IMG/VR virus record: IMGVR_UViG_3300035670_001087
Location: 1 to 26,748 of that record
Reading direction: 5' to 3' (one strand)
Origin: a virus
Length of the DNA: 26,748 bases
Positions within the stretch are counted from its first letter, which is position 1. Each line of letters begins with the position of its first letter. The notes under the pieces are model-generated. The model was not told the DNA's origin, did not search any database, and was given only the letters and a program-made list of their open reading frames with translations. A program made the position numbers and the translations under genes. Positions 19,829-26,748 of this stretch are shown piece after piece.

Positions 19829-21039
19829 TGCCCACTATCCTCGAGCGCCTCACCGGCGCATCGTCGGCCCCGCAGCGGGCAAAGTCGACGACCATTCAGC
19901 AGGTCGTGTCGGAGTTTCTGCGGTCAGGCACGACCGGCGAGGACTACGCGCTGCGCGTGGCGACCGTGCTGGCCTGCGTCAACGTGATCGCGCAGACCAT
20001 CGGCACGCTGCCGCTGCTGCTGTATCGGCGCACCGGCACCAGTAAGACGCGCGTCGACAGTGACCCGCTGGCCGAGCTGCTGCGCTGGAAACCGAACCCC
20101 TACCAAACCTCGACCGAGTGGCGCGAGCAGATGATCGCGCACGCACTGCTGCACGGCAATGCCTACAGCGAGGTGATCCGCGCGGCTGATGGCACGGTGC
20201 GTGAGCTGCTGGTGCTCGACCCGCGCGCGATGCAGGTCGAGCGCGGCGCGTATGGGCCGACGTATCGGTATCAGCCCGCCGAAGGCGCAAGCCGGACGTT
20301 CACCGTCGCGTCGCCGACTGACCCGCCGAAGATCCTGCACCTGCGCGGCCTGAGCACGTCAGGGCTCGTGGGCCGGTCGCTGGTCACGGATGCGTCGGAC
20401 ATCATCGACACGGCGCACAGCGCGCAGGTCTACGGCCGGACGCTGCTCGACAACGGCGCGACCCCGGCGCTGGTCCTGAGGCATCCGCAGGTGCTGGACG
20501 AGGAAGCGGCAGCCCGCCTCAAAGAATCATGGCGAGCGGCCTACGGCGGCGCGCGCAAGGCGGGCGGCATCGCGGTGCTTGAGGAAGGCATGAGCCTCGA
20601 CACGCTGTCGATGTCCAACGAAGACCTGCAGCTGCTCGAGACGCGGAAGTTTACGCGGTCGGAGATTGCGGCGCTCTTCCGTGTGCCCGCGCACATGATC
20701 GGCGACATGGAGCGGTCCACGTTCAGCAACATCGAACATCAGGCGATCGAGTTTGTGCAGCATTGCATCCGGCCCTGGGCGGTGCGGTTCGAGCAGGTTT
20801 TGCACGCCGCACTGCTGTCGGATACCCCGCAGCAGAAGCGCTCCTACTTTTTCGAGTTTCAACTCGACGGCCTGCTGCGCGGTGACATTCACAGCCGCTA
20901 TCAGGCCTACCAGGTCGGCCGGCAGGCCGGCTTCCTGAGCATTAACGACATCCGGCGTCTGGAGAACCTCGACCCAGTCGCAGGCGGGGACGACTACCTC
21001 GAGCCGCTGAACATGCAGCCGGTCGGAGCGTCTCGGTAA
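19828..21039 (+). CDS. HK97-type portal protein
   Basis: The 403-residue protein matches HK97-family portals: ATVLACVNVIAQTIGTLPL near residues 44-62, NPYQTSTEWREQMIAHALLHGNAYSEV, KILHLRG, LLETRKFTRSEIAALFRVPAHMIGD, and the end FLSINDIRRLENLDPV. It forms the dodecameric ring through which DNA enters the head. The GTG at 19828 is the only standard start after the in-frame stop at 19789, and it has no SD. The next gene starts in a TAATG junction with its stop. Confidence 0.9.
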   Translation: MPTILERLTGASSAPQRAKSTTIQQVVSEFLRSGTTGEDYALRVATVLACVNVIAQTIGTLPLLLYRRTGTSKTRVDSDPLAELLRWKPNPYQTSTEWREQMIAHALLHGNAYSEVIRAADGTVRELLVLDPRAMQVERGAYGPTYRYQPAEGASRTFTVASPTDPPKILHLRGLSTSGLVGRSLVTDASDIIDTAHSAQVYGRTLLDNGATPALVLRHPQVLDEEAAARLKESWRAAYGGARKAGGIAVLEEGMSLDTLSMSNEDLQLLETRKFTRSEIAALFRVPAHMIGDMERSTFSNIEHQAIEFVQHCIRPWAVRFEQVLHAALLSDTPQQKRSYFFEFQLDGLLRGDIHSRYQAYQVGRQAGFLSINDIRRLENLDPVAGGDDYLEPLNMQPVGASR

Positions 21040-22049
21040 TGGCGACCTATCGCGGCGAGCCGATCGATCTGGCCCCGACCGAGGGCATGCGCGAAGAGGC
21101 GCAGCGCGGGCTGGAGTGGCGCGAAGAATACGGCCGAGGCGGCACGGCGGTCGGCGTGGCAAAGGCGCGGGCGATTCTGACCGAGGACGAGCTCTCGCCG
21201 GACAAGGTCATCGACATGTATGCCTACTTCGCGCGGCATGAGGTCGACAAGCTGGGCGAAGGCTTCAGCCCTGACGAAGAGGGCTATCCCTCCGCGGGGC
21301 GTATCGCGTGGGCGCTGTGGGGCGGCGATCCGGGGCAGAGCTGGTCGACGAGGAAACGCGAGGAGATGATGCGAATCGACGAAGCACTCGACGAGGCGCG
21401 CAGCGCGCCATCAGTCGGCCGCGAAATTAAAGCGGTCGCCTGCAGCTACAAGGCCCTTGAGGCCGAGCGCACGTTTGAGGGCTACGGCTCGGTGTTCGGC
21501 GTGGTCGACAGCTACGGCGATGTCGTGATGCCGGGGGCGTTCGTCGACACGCTGCAGAAGGCCGAAACGACCGGCCGCATGCCCGCGATGCTCTGGCAGC
21601 ACGACCCGTCGCAGGTCGTCGGCGTGTGGCGCACGATGCGCGAGGATGCGCGCGGGCTGCACGTGGTCGGCGAGCTGGCCGACACGCAGCTGGGCCGCGA
21701 GGCTTACGCGCTGCTGAAGCTCGGCGCGCTGTCGGGCCTGTCGATCGGCTACAGCGTCACCGGCGACCGCTACGACCGCGAGCGTGACGTGCGGGAGCTG
21801 ACCGGTATTGATCTGTGGGAGACGTCGCTCGTGACGTTCCCCGCGAATACGGACGCGCGAGTCGCGGCCGTGAAAGACGCCCGGCGCGGTGGGTATCGCG
21901 GCCTCGAGCGGATCCTGCGTGAGGCAGGCTTCTCGCGGTCCGAGGCCAAGGCCATCGCGACGGCGGGTATGCGCGAGCTGCGCGAGGCAGACGATCGCGA
22001 TCTGACAGCAGACGAGGCCGCGGCATTGTGCCGACGGTTCATTCCGTAG
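21039..22049 (+). CDS. Prohead protease (HK97/S78 type) with extra N-terminal domain
   Basis: Residues about 140-265 form an HK97-type prohead protease: FEGYGSVFGVVDSYGDVV, catalytic H188 in LWQHDP, S235 in LSGLSIGY, and a late acidic residue in WETSLVTFPAN. It cleaves scaffold and capsid delta domains after assembly. Residues about 10-110 are a separate domain (GLEWREEYGRGG, MYAYFARHEVD, YPSAGRIAWALWGGDPG) that I have seen attached to phage head proteins but whose role I do not know. A C-terminal helical part of about 70 residues follows. The length (336) exceeds a usual prohead protease of roughly 180-230 residues. Confidence 0.85.
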   Translation: MATYRGEPIDLAPTEGMREEAQRGLEWREEYGRGGTAVGVAKARAILTEDELSPDKVIDMYAYFARHEVDKLGEGFSPDEEGYPSAGRIAWALWGGDPGQSWSTRKREEMMRIDEALDEARSAPSVGREIKAVACSYKALEAERTFEGYGSVFGVVDSYGDVVMPGAFVDTLQKAETTGRMPAMLWQHDPSQVVGVWRTMREDARGLHVVGELADTQLGREAYALLKLGALSGLSIGYSVTGDRYDRERDVRELTGIDLWETSLVTFPANTDARVAAVKDARRGGYRGLERILREAGFSRSEAKAIATAGMRELREADDRDLTADEAAALCRRFIP

Positions 22050-22060
22050 GAGAGACGAGC

Positions 22061-23254
22061 ATGGAGAACATCAAGTCAGTGCTCGACGCTCAGGCGGCCG
22101 CGTTCGAGGCCCTCAAGACCGCGAACGAAGCCCGCCTGAAGGCGATCGAGGAAAAGGCTGGTCAGGGTGACCACCTCGCCAAGATTGAGAAGATCAACGC
22201 CGACCTCGACCAGCTGGCCGACCGGCTGAAGTCGACCGAAGCGGCCCTGAGCCGGTCGGCCGTGGCCCCGGTTGCGGCGGGTGCCGACGAGCAGAAGGCG
22301 GCGTTCGGTCAGTGGCTGCGTCGCGGCGATCGGGCGATCGACGCCGTCAAGGGCATGCGCGTCAGCGACAACGAGAACGGCGGCTATCTGGTGCCGGAGT
22401 CGGTCGCTGGGCCGCTGATTCAGCGCCTGTTCGACGGTTCGCCGATGCGCCAGGTGGCGCGCATTGAGACGATTACTGGCAATGCCTTCGAGGGCGTGGT
22501 CAGCTACGGTCAGCTGGAAGTCGAGTGGCTGGACGAAGTCTCGGCCAGCAGCGACCCGACCACGCCGACTCTGAAGAAGTATCGTATCGAGGTCAACAAC
22601 CAGCGGTCGAGCCCGCGCATCGGGCCGAATATGCTGGAAGACGGCGCGGTCAATGTCGAACAGTGGCTGCAGAATGCGGCCGCGCGCGACTTCGCGCTGT
22701 CGGAGCAGACCGCATTCATCATCGGGTCTGGCGTCGGCCGTCCGCGTGGCATCACGACCTACACCACGGCCGCGACTGCTGACAGTTCGCGCGCCTGGGG
22801 CCAGCTGGAGCACGTCGCCACGGGCACGTCGGGCGGCTTCGGCTCCAACGCCAACGGCACCGACAAGCTCATCGAGCTCACCGGCAAGCTGAAGAGCGGC
22901 TACCGCGCGGGCGCGGTGTGGATGATGTCGAAGGCCACGCTCGCGTCGACCCGCGTGCTGAAGACCAGCGGCGGCGACTACATCTGGCAGCCGTCGACGC
23001 AGGCCGGCAATCCGTCGGTGCTCCTCGGCTATCCCGTCGTGGAAGCCGAAGACATGCCCACCATCGGCGCCGACTCGCTGTCGATTGCCTTCGGCAACTT
23101 CGGCAACGGCTACATGGTGGTCGACCGTCTCGGGCTGTCGGTGCTGCGCGATCCGTTCAGCAACAACCCCTACATCACGTTCCACACGACCCGGCGTGTC
23201 GGTGGCGGCGTGGTCGACTTCGACGCCATCAAGTTCCTGAAGTTCTCGGCCTAG
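22061..23254 (+). CDS. Major capsid protein (HK97 fold)
   Basis: The 397-residue protein has a coiled-coil N-terminal delta domain (residues about 1-70, rich in A, K and E), a linker, and the HK97 capsid core beginning near ENGGYLVPESVAGPLIQRL and running to VGGGVVDFDAIKFLKFSA. The N-terminal part would act as internal scaffold and be removed by the protease encoded just before. AGGAGAG at 22048-22054 lies 6 bases upstream of ATG 22061. Length and layout are normal for the family. No crosslinking lysine-asparagine pair can be assigned by eye. Confidence 0.92.
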   Translation: MENIKSVLDAQAAAFEALKTANEARLKAIEEKAGQGDHLAKIEKINADLDQLADRLKSTEAALSRSAVAPVAAGADEQKAAFGQWLRRGDRAIDAVKGMRVSDNENGGYLVPESVAGPLIQRLFDGSPMRQVARIETITGNAFEGVVSYGQLEVEWLDEVSASSDPTTPTLKKYRIEVNNQRSSPRIGPNMLEDGAVNVEQWLQNAAARDFALSEQTAFIIGSGVGRPRGITTYTTAATADSSRAWGQLEHVATGTSGGFGSNANGTDKLIELTGKLKSGYRAGAVWMMSKATLASTRVLKTSGGDYIWQPSTQAGNPSVLLGYPVVEAEDMPTIGADSLSIAFGNFGNGYMVVDRLGLSVLRDPFSNNPYITFHTTRRVGGGVVDFDAIKFLKFSA

Positions 23255-23267
23255 GAGGAATGAGATC

Positions 23268-23693
23268 ATGCGCGATTCACTGAACCAGACGAAGGTCACC
23301 TCGGCGTTCAATTATGCGTCGAACACCGCAACGGCCAACGGCACCAACATCATCGACATGCAGGGCTTTGACTCCTGCTTGTTCGTGATCCAGCTGGCGA
23401 CGGTCACGACGGCCGATGCGACCAACTTCTTCACCTTCACCATTCAGGCCGGCGATGCGTCCGACCTGAGTGATGGCGCGACGGTGACGGCAGCGACGGG
23501 GCTGCTCGGTAGCAACCTCGTCGTGAACGACACCGGGCTGAGCAACAAGGTCGGGACGATGGGCTATGCGGGCGGCAAGCGCTACGCACGGCTCGTGGCG
23601 ACCGAAACCCTGACGGCGTCGGCGGCGTGGTCTGCCGTGGCCGTGCAGGGTCTGCCGCATGTGGCCCCGGTGGGCGACTCGGCCTTCGCATAA
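23268..23693 (+). CDS. Probable minor head/decoration protein (141 aa)
   Basis: The product is a beta-rich protein with many Thr, Ala, Gly and Asp residues (FFTFTIQAGDASDLSDGATV), no cysteine cluster and no membrane helix. A strong AGGAGGA (23253-23259) suggests high expression, as for the capsid gene just before it. Small beta-rich proteins at this place are often capsid-decorating or head-stabilising proteins; that is inferred from position, as I do not recognise a family. Confidence 0.6.
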   Translation: MRDSLNQTKVTSAFNYASNTATANGTNIIDMQGFDSCLFVIQLATVTTADATNFFTFTIQAGDASDLSDGATVTAATGLLGSNLVVNDTGLSNKVGTMGYAGGKRYARLVATETLTASAAWSAVAVQGLPHVAPVGDSAFA

Positions 23694-23698
23694 GACTG

Positions 23699-23734
23699 CA
23701 GGCCGGGCTGCTCCGATGGGGGCGGCCCGGCCTG
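23699..23734 (+). terminator. 16-bp perfect stem-loop after the capsid genes
   Basis: CAGGCCGGGC (23699-23708) pairs with GCCCGGCCTG (23725-23734); the stem continues through a T-G pair and GCTCC/GGGGC to a GATG loop at 23715-23718, giving 16 consecutive pairs (two G-U). No T-run follows, so it is not a classical intrinsic terminator. It could be an attenuator, an RNA stabiliser for the capsid message, or a Rho-dependent pause. It separates highly expressed head genes from the neck genes. Confidence 0.6.
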
Positions 23735-23750
23735 ACTCCACGGGGCGACC

Positions 23751-23957
23751 ATGATCCGATTGCTGCAGGAAATCCGGCTGAGCGACACGGGGCGACTCGT
23801 GGCGGGCGAAGTCTGCACGCTGCCGTCAGGCCTCGAGGCCGCACTCATCGCGCAGGGCGTCGCGGAGCGCGTCGCGGAGGCACGTGAGGCGCCGTATCAG
23901 CAGGCCGTCCTCGCAGCCCCGCAGCGCAAGCGGCGCGCGCTACAGGTGGTCGCATGA
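23751..23957 (+). CDS. Small protein between capsid and connector (68 aa)
   Basis: The 68-residue product has an N-terminal beta-like segment (IRLLQEIRLSDTGRLVAGEV) and a basic C-terminus. Small proteins of this shape often lie between the capsid and the first head-tail connector gene in HK97-like phages. The SD is weak (GGGGCG) and it directly follows the 16-bp hairpin, so expression is probably lower than that of the capsid. No function is recognised. Confidence 0.6.
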   Translation: MIRLLQEIRLSDTGRLVAGEVCTLPSGLEAALIAQGVAERVAEAREAPYQQAVLAAPQRKRRALQVVA

Positions 23958-24568
23958 GCTGGCAACGGCAGCCGCTGGTCTCGCAGGTGACCGGCCCGAC
24001 GGTCGAGCCGCTGTCCCTGAGCGAGGCGAAGCTGTTCCTGCGCGTGGATCACACGAGCGACGACACGCTGATTGCCTCGATGCTGGCGTCGGCGCGGCTG
24101 TGGGTCGAAACCTACACGCGGCGGGCGCTGTGCACGCAGACGGTCGACCTCAAGTATGCGGGCTGGCCGGTGCAATACGTGCCGCTGGTCGTGCCGTATG
24201 CCCCGCTGCAGTCGGTCACGTCGATTACCTACGTCGACCAGGACGAAGCGACGCAGACGCTGGCGGCCAGCGAGTATGTCGTGCGGACGCAAAGCGGCCC
24301 GCGTGCGGGGCGGGGCACCATCGAAATTGCCGACGGGGTGACATTGCCGACACTGTCGACACAGCCCGACCGGCCGGTCACGGTGCGCGCGGTGTGCGGC
24401 TACGGCGTGGCGGCGCAGGTGCCGGACGGCATCAAGAGTGCGATCTATCTGCTGCTCGGCGATCTGTATGAGCAGCGACAGGAAACCATCACCGGCACTG
24501 TTGTCCAGCAGACTAAAACCACCATCGAACGACTGCTCGGGCCCTATCGGCTCGTGGAGGCGGCGTGA
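23954..24568 (+). CDS. Head-tail connector protein (gp6-like)
   Basis: The 204-residue protein has the pattern of the phage head-tail connector family (HK97 gp6-like, also called phiE125 gp8 type): PLSLSEAKLFLRVDHTSDDTLI near residues 19-40 (broken here as PLSLSEAKLFLRVD and HTSDDTLI), ARLWVETYTRRAL, then a beta-rich middle with SVTSITYVD and a C-terminal helix GIKSAIYLLLGDLYEQRQ. It forms a ring under the portal to seal the head and prepare for tail joining. Overlaps join it to both neighbours. Confidence 0.82.
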   Translation: MSWQRQPLVSQVTGPTVEPLSLSEAKLFLRVDHTSDDTLIASMLASARLWVETYTRRALCTQTVDLKYAGWPVQYVPLVVPYAPLQSVTSITYVDQDEATQTLAASEYVVRTQSGPRAGRGTIEIADGVTLPTLSTQPDRPVTVRAVCGYGVAAQVPDGIKSAIYLLLGDLYEQRQETITGTVVQQTKTTIERLLGPYRLVEAA

Positions 24569-24900
24569 GCCAGATCGGGCACCTGCGGCATCGGGTCGCG
24601 ATTGCGAACCCCACGCGCACGGCGGACGGTGACGGCGGCTATACCGACGCCTGGGTCGCGGCCGAGCCATCGCCGGTGTGGGCGCGCATTGATACAGCCA
24701 CGGCGAGCAACATCGAGCGGCTGGTTGGCAACACCGTCACGGCGCCGATTTCACACATTGTGACCATGCGCTGGCATGACGGCGTGACGACGCGCAGCCG
24801 CCTGACTTACGACGGCCGATACTTCAACGTGCGCGGCCTGCAGAATATCCAAGAGCGCGACCGCTGGCTGGTGCTGGCTTGCGAGGAGCAGACGGCATGA
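24565..24900 (+). CDS. Head-closure / head-tail adaptor protein (SPP1 gp16-like)
   Basis: The 111-residue protein resembles head-tail joining proteins: the start IGHLRHRVAIANPTRT, the segment VWARIDTATAS, then HIVTMRWHDGVTTRSRLTYDG and YFNVRGLQNIQERDRWLVLACEE. These form the gate that stops DNA leaking before the tail binds. GGAGG at 24556-24560 precedes the GTG start. Order after the connector gene is as expected. Confidence 0.85.
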   Translation: MSQIGHLRHRVAIANPTRTADGDGGYTDAWVAAEPSPVWARIDTATASNIERLVGNTVTAPISHIVTMRWHDGVTTRSRLTYDGRYFNVRGLQNIQERDRWLVLACEEQTA

Positions 24901-25298
24901 GTCAGGCCACCATGAAGCTGGACGGGCTCGACCAGCTGCGGACGCTGATCGGCGACTTCGGCGATGTCTGCACCGATCGCGGGCAGGCCCTCGCCGAGAA
25001 AGCCGCGCAGCAGGCCGCTGAGGAAATCCGCGCCGCCTATCCCGAAGGCCCGACGGGCAATCTGCGGAAGGGCGTGCGGCAGGTCCGCGGCGGCGCGCAG
25101 GGGCACCGCGTGCTGTCGCTCGTGAAGAGCATGGCCCCACACGCGCACCTCTACGAATACGGCACGCGGCGACAGCCGGCGAGACCGGTGGTCGGCGAAG
25201 TGGCGGCGCGCGTGCGGCGCGAGTTTTACGGCGACCTCGTGCAGATGGTGGGCGACGTCACCGGGGCCGACGTGCGCGGAGGGCTGATCGGTGAGTAG
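24897..25298 (+). CDS. HK97 gp10-like neck/tail-completion protein
   Basis: From ATG 24897 the product is 133 residues. LDGLDQLRTLIGDFG at the N-terminus, a helix with AAQQAAEEIRAAYPEGPTGNLRKGV, then HAHLYEYGTRRQPARPVV are the signs of the HK97 gp10-like family. It lies between head-closure and tail-terminator genes, as usual. It helps attach or finish the tail. The ORF is intact, with the start in the previous stop. Confidence 0.82.
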   Translation: MSQATMKLDGLDQLRTLIGDFGDVCTDRGQALAEKAAQQAAEEIRAAYPEGPTGNLRKGVRQVRGGAQGHRVLSLVKSMAPHAHLYEYGTRRQPARPVVGEVAARVRREFYGDLVQMVGDVTGADVRGGLIGE

Positions 25299-25713
25299 CC
25301 AAGCCATCGACACGGCCCTCATTGCCAAGCTCGCAGGCGATGCCACACTGACTGGGCTGGCCCCAGGGGGCGTGTTCCGCGAAGTGGCCCCGCAGGGGGT
25401 CGAAGAACCGTTTATCATTGTGCAGCAGATGACGCACGAAGATCAGTACCTGTTGCGGCGACAGGCGGCGTTCGAGTCGGTGCTGTATCTGGTGAAGGCC
25501 GTGCAGCAGAGCATGAGCGCATCGGGCGTGCAGGCAGCCGCCGATCGGATTCACACGCTGCTGCAGAACGGCAGTCTGACGATTACCGGCTACACGCTCA
25601 CGCTGCTGCAGCGCGAGGAGCGGATCGCGACGGTCGAGATTGACGAGGACCGCGACCTGCGGTATCAGCATCGCGGCGGTCTGTATCGGCTGATTGCGGA
25701 GCCGACGGCATGA
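25291..25713 (+). CDS. Tail terminator-like protein (DUF3168)
   Basis: The 140-residue product begins DTALIAKLAGDATLTGLAPG, has FIIVQQMTHEDQYLLRRQ with a beta strand, and a helix AADRIHTLLQNGSLT followed by YTLTLLQREERI and a C-terminal strand RYQHRGGLYRLI, as in DUF3168 tail-terminator proteins that cap the tail tube. GGAGGG at 25278-25283 precedes the GTG 25291. It is the last ordinary neck gene seen, which implies a siphovirus- or myovirus-like tail. Confidence 0.75.
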   Translation: MSSQAIDTALIAKLAGDATLTGLAPGGVFREVAPQGVEEPFIIVQQMTHEDQYLLRRQAAFESVLYLVKAVQQSMSASGVQAAADRIHTLLQNGSLTITGYTLTLLQREERIATVEIDEDRDLRYQHRGGLYRLIAEPTA

Positions 25714-26748
25714 AGGCGCTGGTCTGTCATCCCGGCGCGTCGTGGGCGACGCACGATGTTTATAAGGGCGTCGTCGAGGGCCTGCGGGCTGCTGACGGGC
25801 ACATCGTCGAATGGCGACTGGACGGCCGCATCGAGCGCTGGCATGCGTTTCTGCATTACCTCTGGCGCAAGCAGCGACGGGAGCAGAAGGGGCAGGCGTG
25901 GCCGAAGCCCTCGGCGGCCGACACGCTGCACATGGCGACGACCGGCCTGATTGAGCGAGCGCTCGAGAAGCACTGCACCGACGTGATCGTCGTGTCGGCC
26001 ATGTTCCTGCCGCCGGACAAGATCGAGCTCGCGAAGCGCGCCGGCCTGCGGGTGTGGCTGCTGACGACCGAAACCCCATACGACCTCGACGACGAGCTGC
26101 GGCTGGCGGCGATGGTCGACGGCGTCTGGACGAACGAGCGCTCGGCCGTCGAGATGTTCCGGCAGGTGAACCGCAATGTGGCGTATCTGGCCCACGCGTG
26201 GCGACCGGGCGTGCATGACGTGACCATGCCGGCGCAGGTGGCGCCGTGTGACGTCCTGTTCTGCGGCAGCTACTTCCCCGAACGGGTTGCGTGGTTCGAG
26301 GCCATCGACTGGACGGGCATCGACCTGCACCTTTACGGCACGACCGAGCTGATCGCGAAGGCGTCACCGCTGCGCGCCTACTGCAAGGGCGGCCTCGTGC
26401 CGAACGAGCAGCTGGCCGCGTTGGCGAAGACGGCCGCGATCACCATTAACTTTTTTCGCCGTCCGGCAGCGGGCCGCGTGGCAGAATCATGCAACCCGCG
26501 TGTGATCGAGATGGCCGCGGCGGGCTGCTGCGTCGTGACCGATGCGCGGCCCGAAGTGGTCGAGCGATTCGGTGACAGTATGCCGACGTTTTCCACGCCA
26601 GCGGAGGCGGAGGCCCTGATACGTGGGCTGCTGGCCGATCCGTCACGGCGTCGCGCGTGTGCGTATGGGGCGCGGGCCGCCGTGGCCGATGCGACCTGGA
26701 CGGCTCGCGGACAGCAGATGATGCACGATCTCGCGCGATGGACGCGCA
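25710..26748 (+). CDS. Glycosyltransferase, GT4/CgeB-like (partial, runs off window)
   Basis: The frame starts at ATG 25710 inside the previous stop and has no stop before the end; 346 codons are visible. The N-terminal half alternates strands and helices (KALVCHPGASWATHDVYKGV; VIVVSAMFLPPDKIELAKRA; VWLLTTETPYDLDDE), as in a GT-B fold. The C-terminal half has the nucleotide-sugar-binding pattern of family 1/GT4 and CgeB-like transferases: CNPRVIEMAAAGCCVVTDA, then EVVERFG, FSTPAEAEALIRGLLADP and the end ATWTARGQQM. It probably moves a sugar onto a virion protein or onto host surface or DNA; the place in the tail block favours a virion target. Catalytic residues were not checked. Confidence 0.75.
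   Translation, partial: MKALVCHPGASWATHDVYKGVVEGLRAADGHIVEWRLDGRIERWHAFLHYLWRKQRREQKGQAWPKPSAADTLHMATTGLIERALEKHCTDVIVVSAMFLPPDKIELAKRAGLRVWLLTTETPYDLDDELRLAAMVDGVWTNERSAVEMFRQVNRNVAYLAHAWRPGVHDVTMPAQVAPCDVLFCGSYFPERVAWFEAIDWTGIDLHLYGTTELIAKASPLRAYCKGGLVPNEQLAALAKTAAITINFFRRPAAGRVAESCNPRVIEMAAAGCCVVTDARPEVVERFGDSMPTFSTPAEAEALIRGLLADPSRRRACAYGARAAVADATWTARGQQMMHDLARWTR

Noticed and set aside
23699-23734. Classical Rho-independent terminator
   Set aside because: The stem is strong but no T-run follows, so only a general stem-loop role is claimed.
1-26748. tRNA or rRNA genes
   Set aside because: I saw no cloverleaf with a recognisable T-loop or anticodon arm and no rRNA-like sequence on either strand by eye; a covariance search was not possible.

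Overview
The window is a stretch of a tailed double-stranded DNA phage (Caudoviricetes, HK97-fold head, most likely siphovirus-like) or an equivalent prophage segment. All genes I accept lie on the + strand, are packed with 1-20 bp overlaps (mostly ATGA/GTGA stop-start junctions), and are GC-rich with clear Shine-Dalgarno sequences, so the host is a GC-rich bacterium that uses normal SD-led translation. I cannot name the host. I see no integrase, CI-like repressor, lysis gene, tRNA or DNA polymerase here.

Layout. (1) 1-2928: small zinc and membrane proteins, a metallophosphoesterase with an N-terminal helix-turn-helix, an HExxH metalloprotease-like protein, a DUF1599/MazG-like protein, a DUF4406 nucleoside-deoxyribosyltransferase-like protein and a methyltransferase-like protein. 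(2) 2929-4112: an AT-rich promoter region with operator-like repeats, then a small operon with a ribbon-helix-helix protein and two membrane/coiled-coil proteins. (3) 4151-6492: a SNF2-type helicase and a DNA methyltransferase, visibly lower in GC than both flanks. (4) 6548-8778: SSB-like protein, DnaQ-type exonuclease and a long coiled-coil protein. (5) 8779-8990: a gene-free, hairpin-rich stretch. (6) 8991-13867: about 17 small accessory genes, with two arrays of 20-bp repeats, two sets of paralogues and a staphylococcal-nuclease-like protein. (7) 13868-17124: a promoter and structured leader, a lambda-O-like initiator gene with an iteron array inside it (probable replication origin), DnaB-type helicase, PD-(D/E)XK nuclease and HNH endonuclease. 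(8) 17125-17411: an AT-rich, repeat-bearing segment that is a good candidate for the packaging (cos/pac) site. (9) 17412-26748: terminase small and large subunits, an excisionase-like HTH protein, portal, prohead protease with an extra N-terminal domain, major capsid, a probable minor head protein, connector, head-closure, gp10-like neck and tail-terminator proteins, and a glycosyltransferase that runs off the window.

How it fits together. Replication probably works by the initiator binding its own-gene iterons and loading the phage DnaB helicase, with host polymerase. The nucleases, SSB and exonuclease serve recombination and DNA processing. HNH, terminase and the 17.1-17.4 kb segment form the packaging module, followed by canonical head and neck assembly. 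The less expected parts are the modular 20-bp repeat leaders and tandem paralogues at 10.8-12.8 kb, the structured 8.8-9.0 kb segment, the two promoters with two-hairpin leaders, and the glycosyltransferase inside the neck/tail block.
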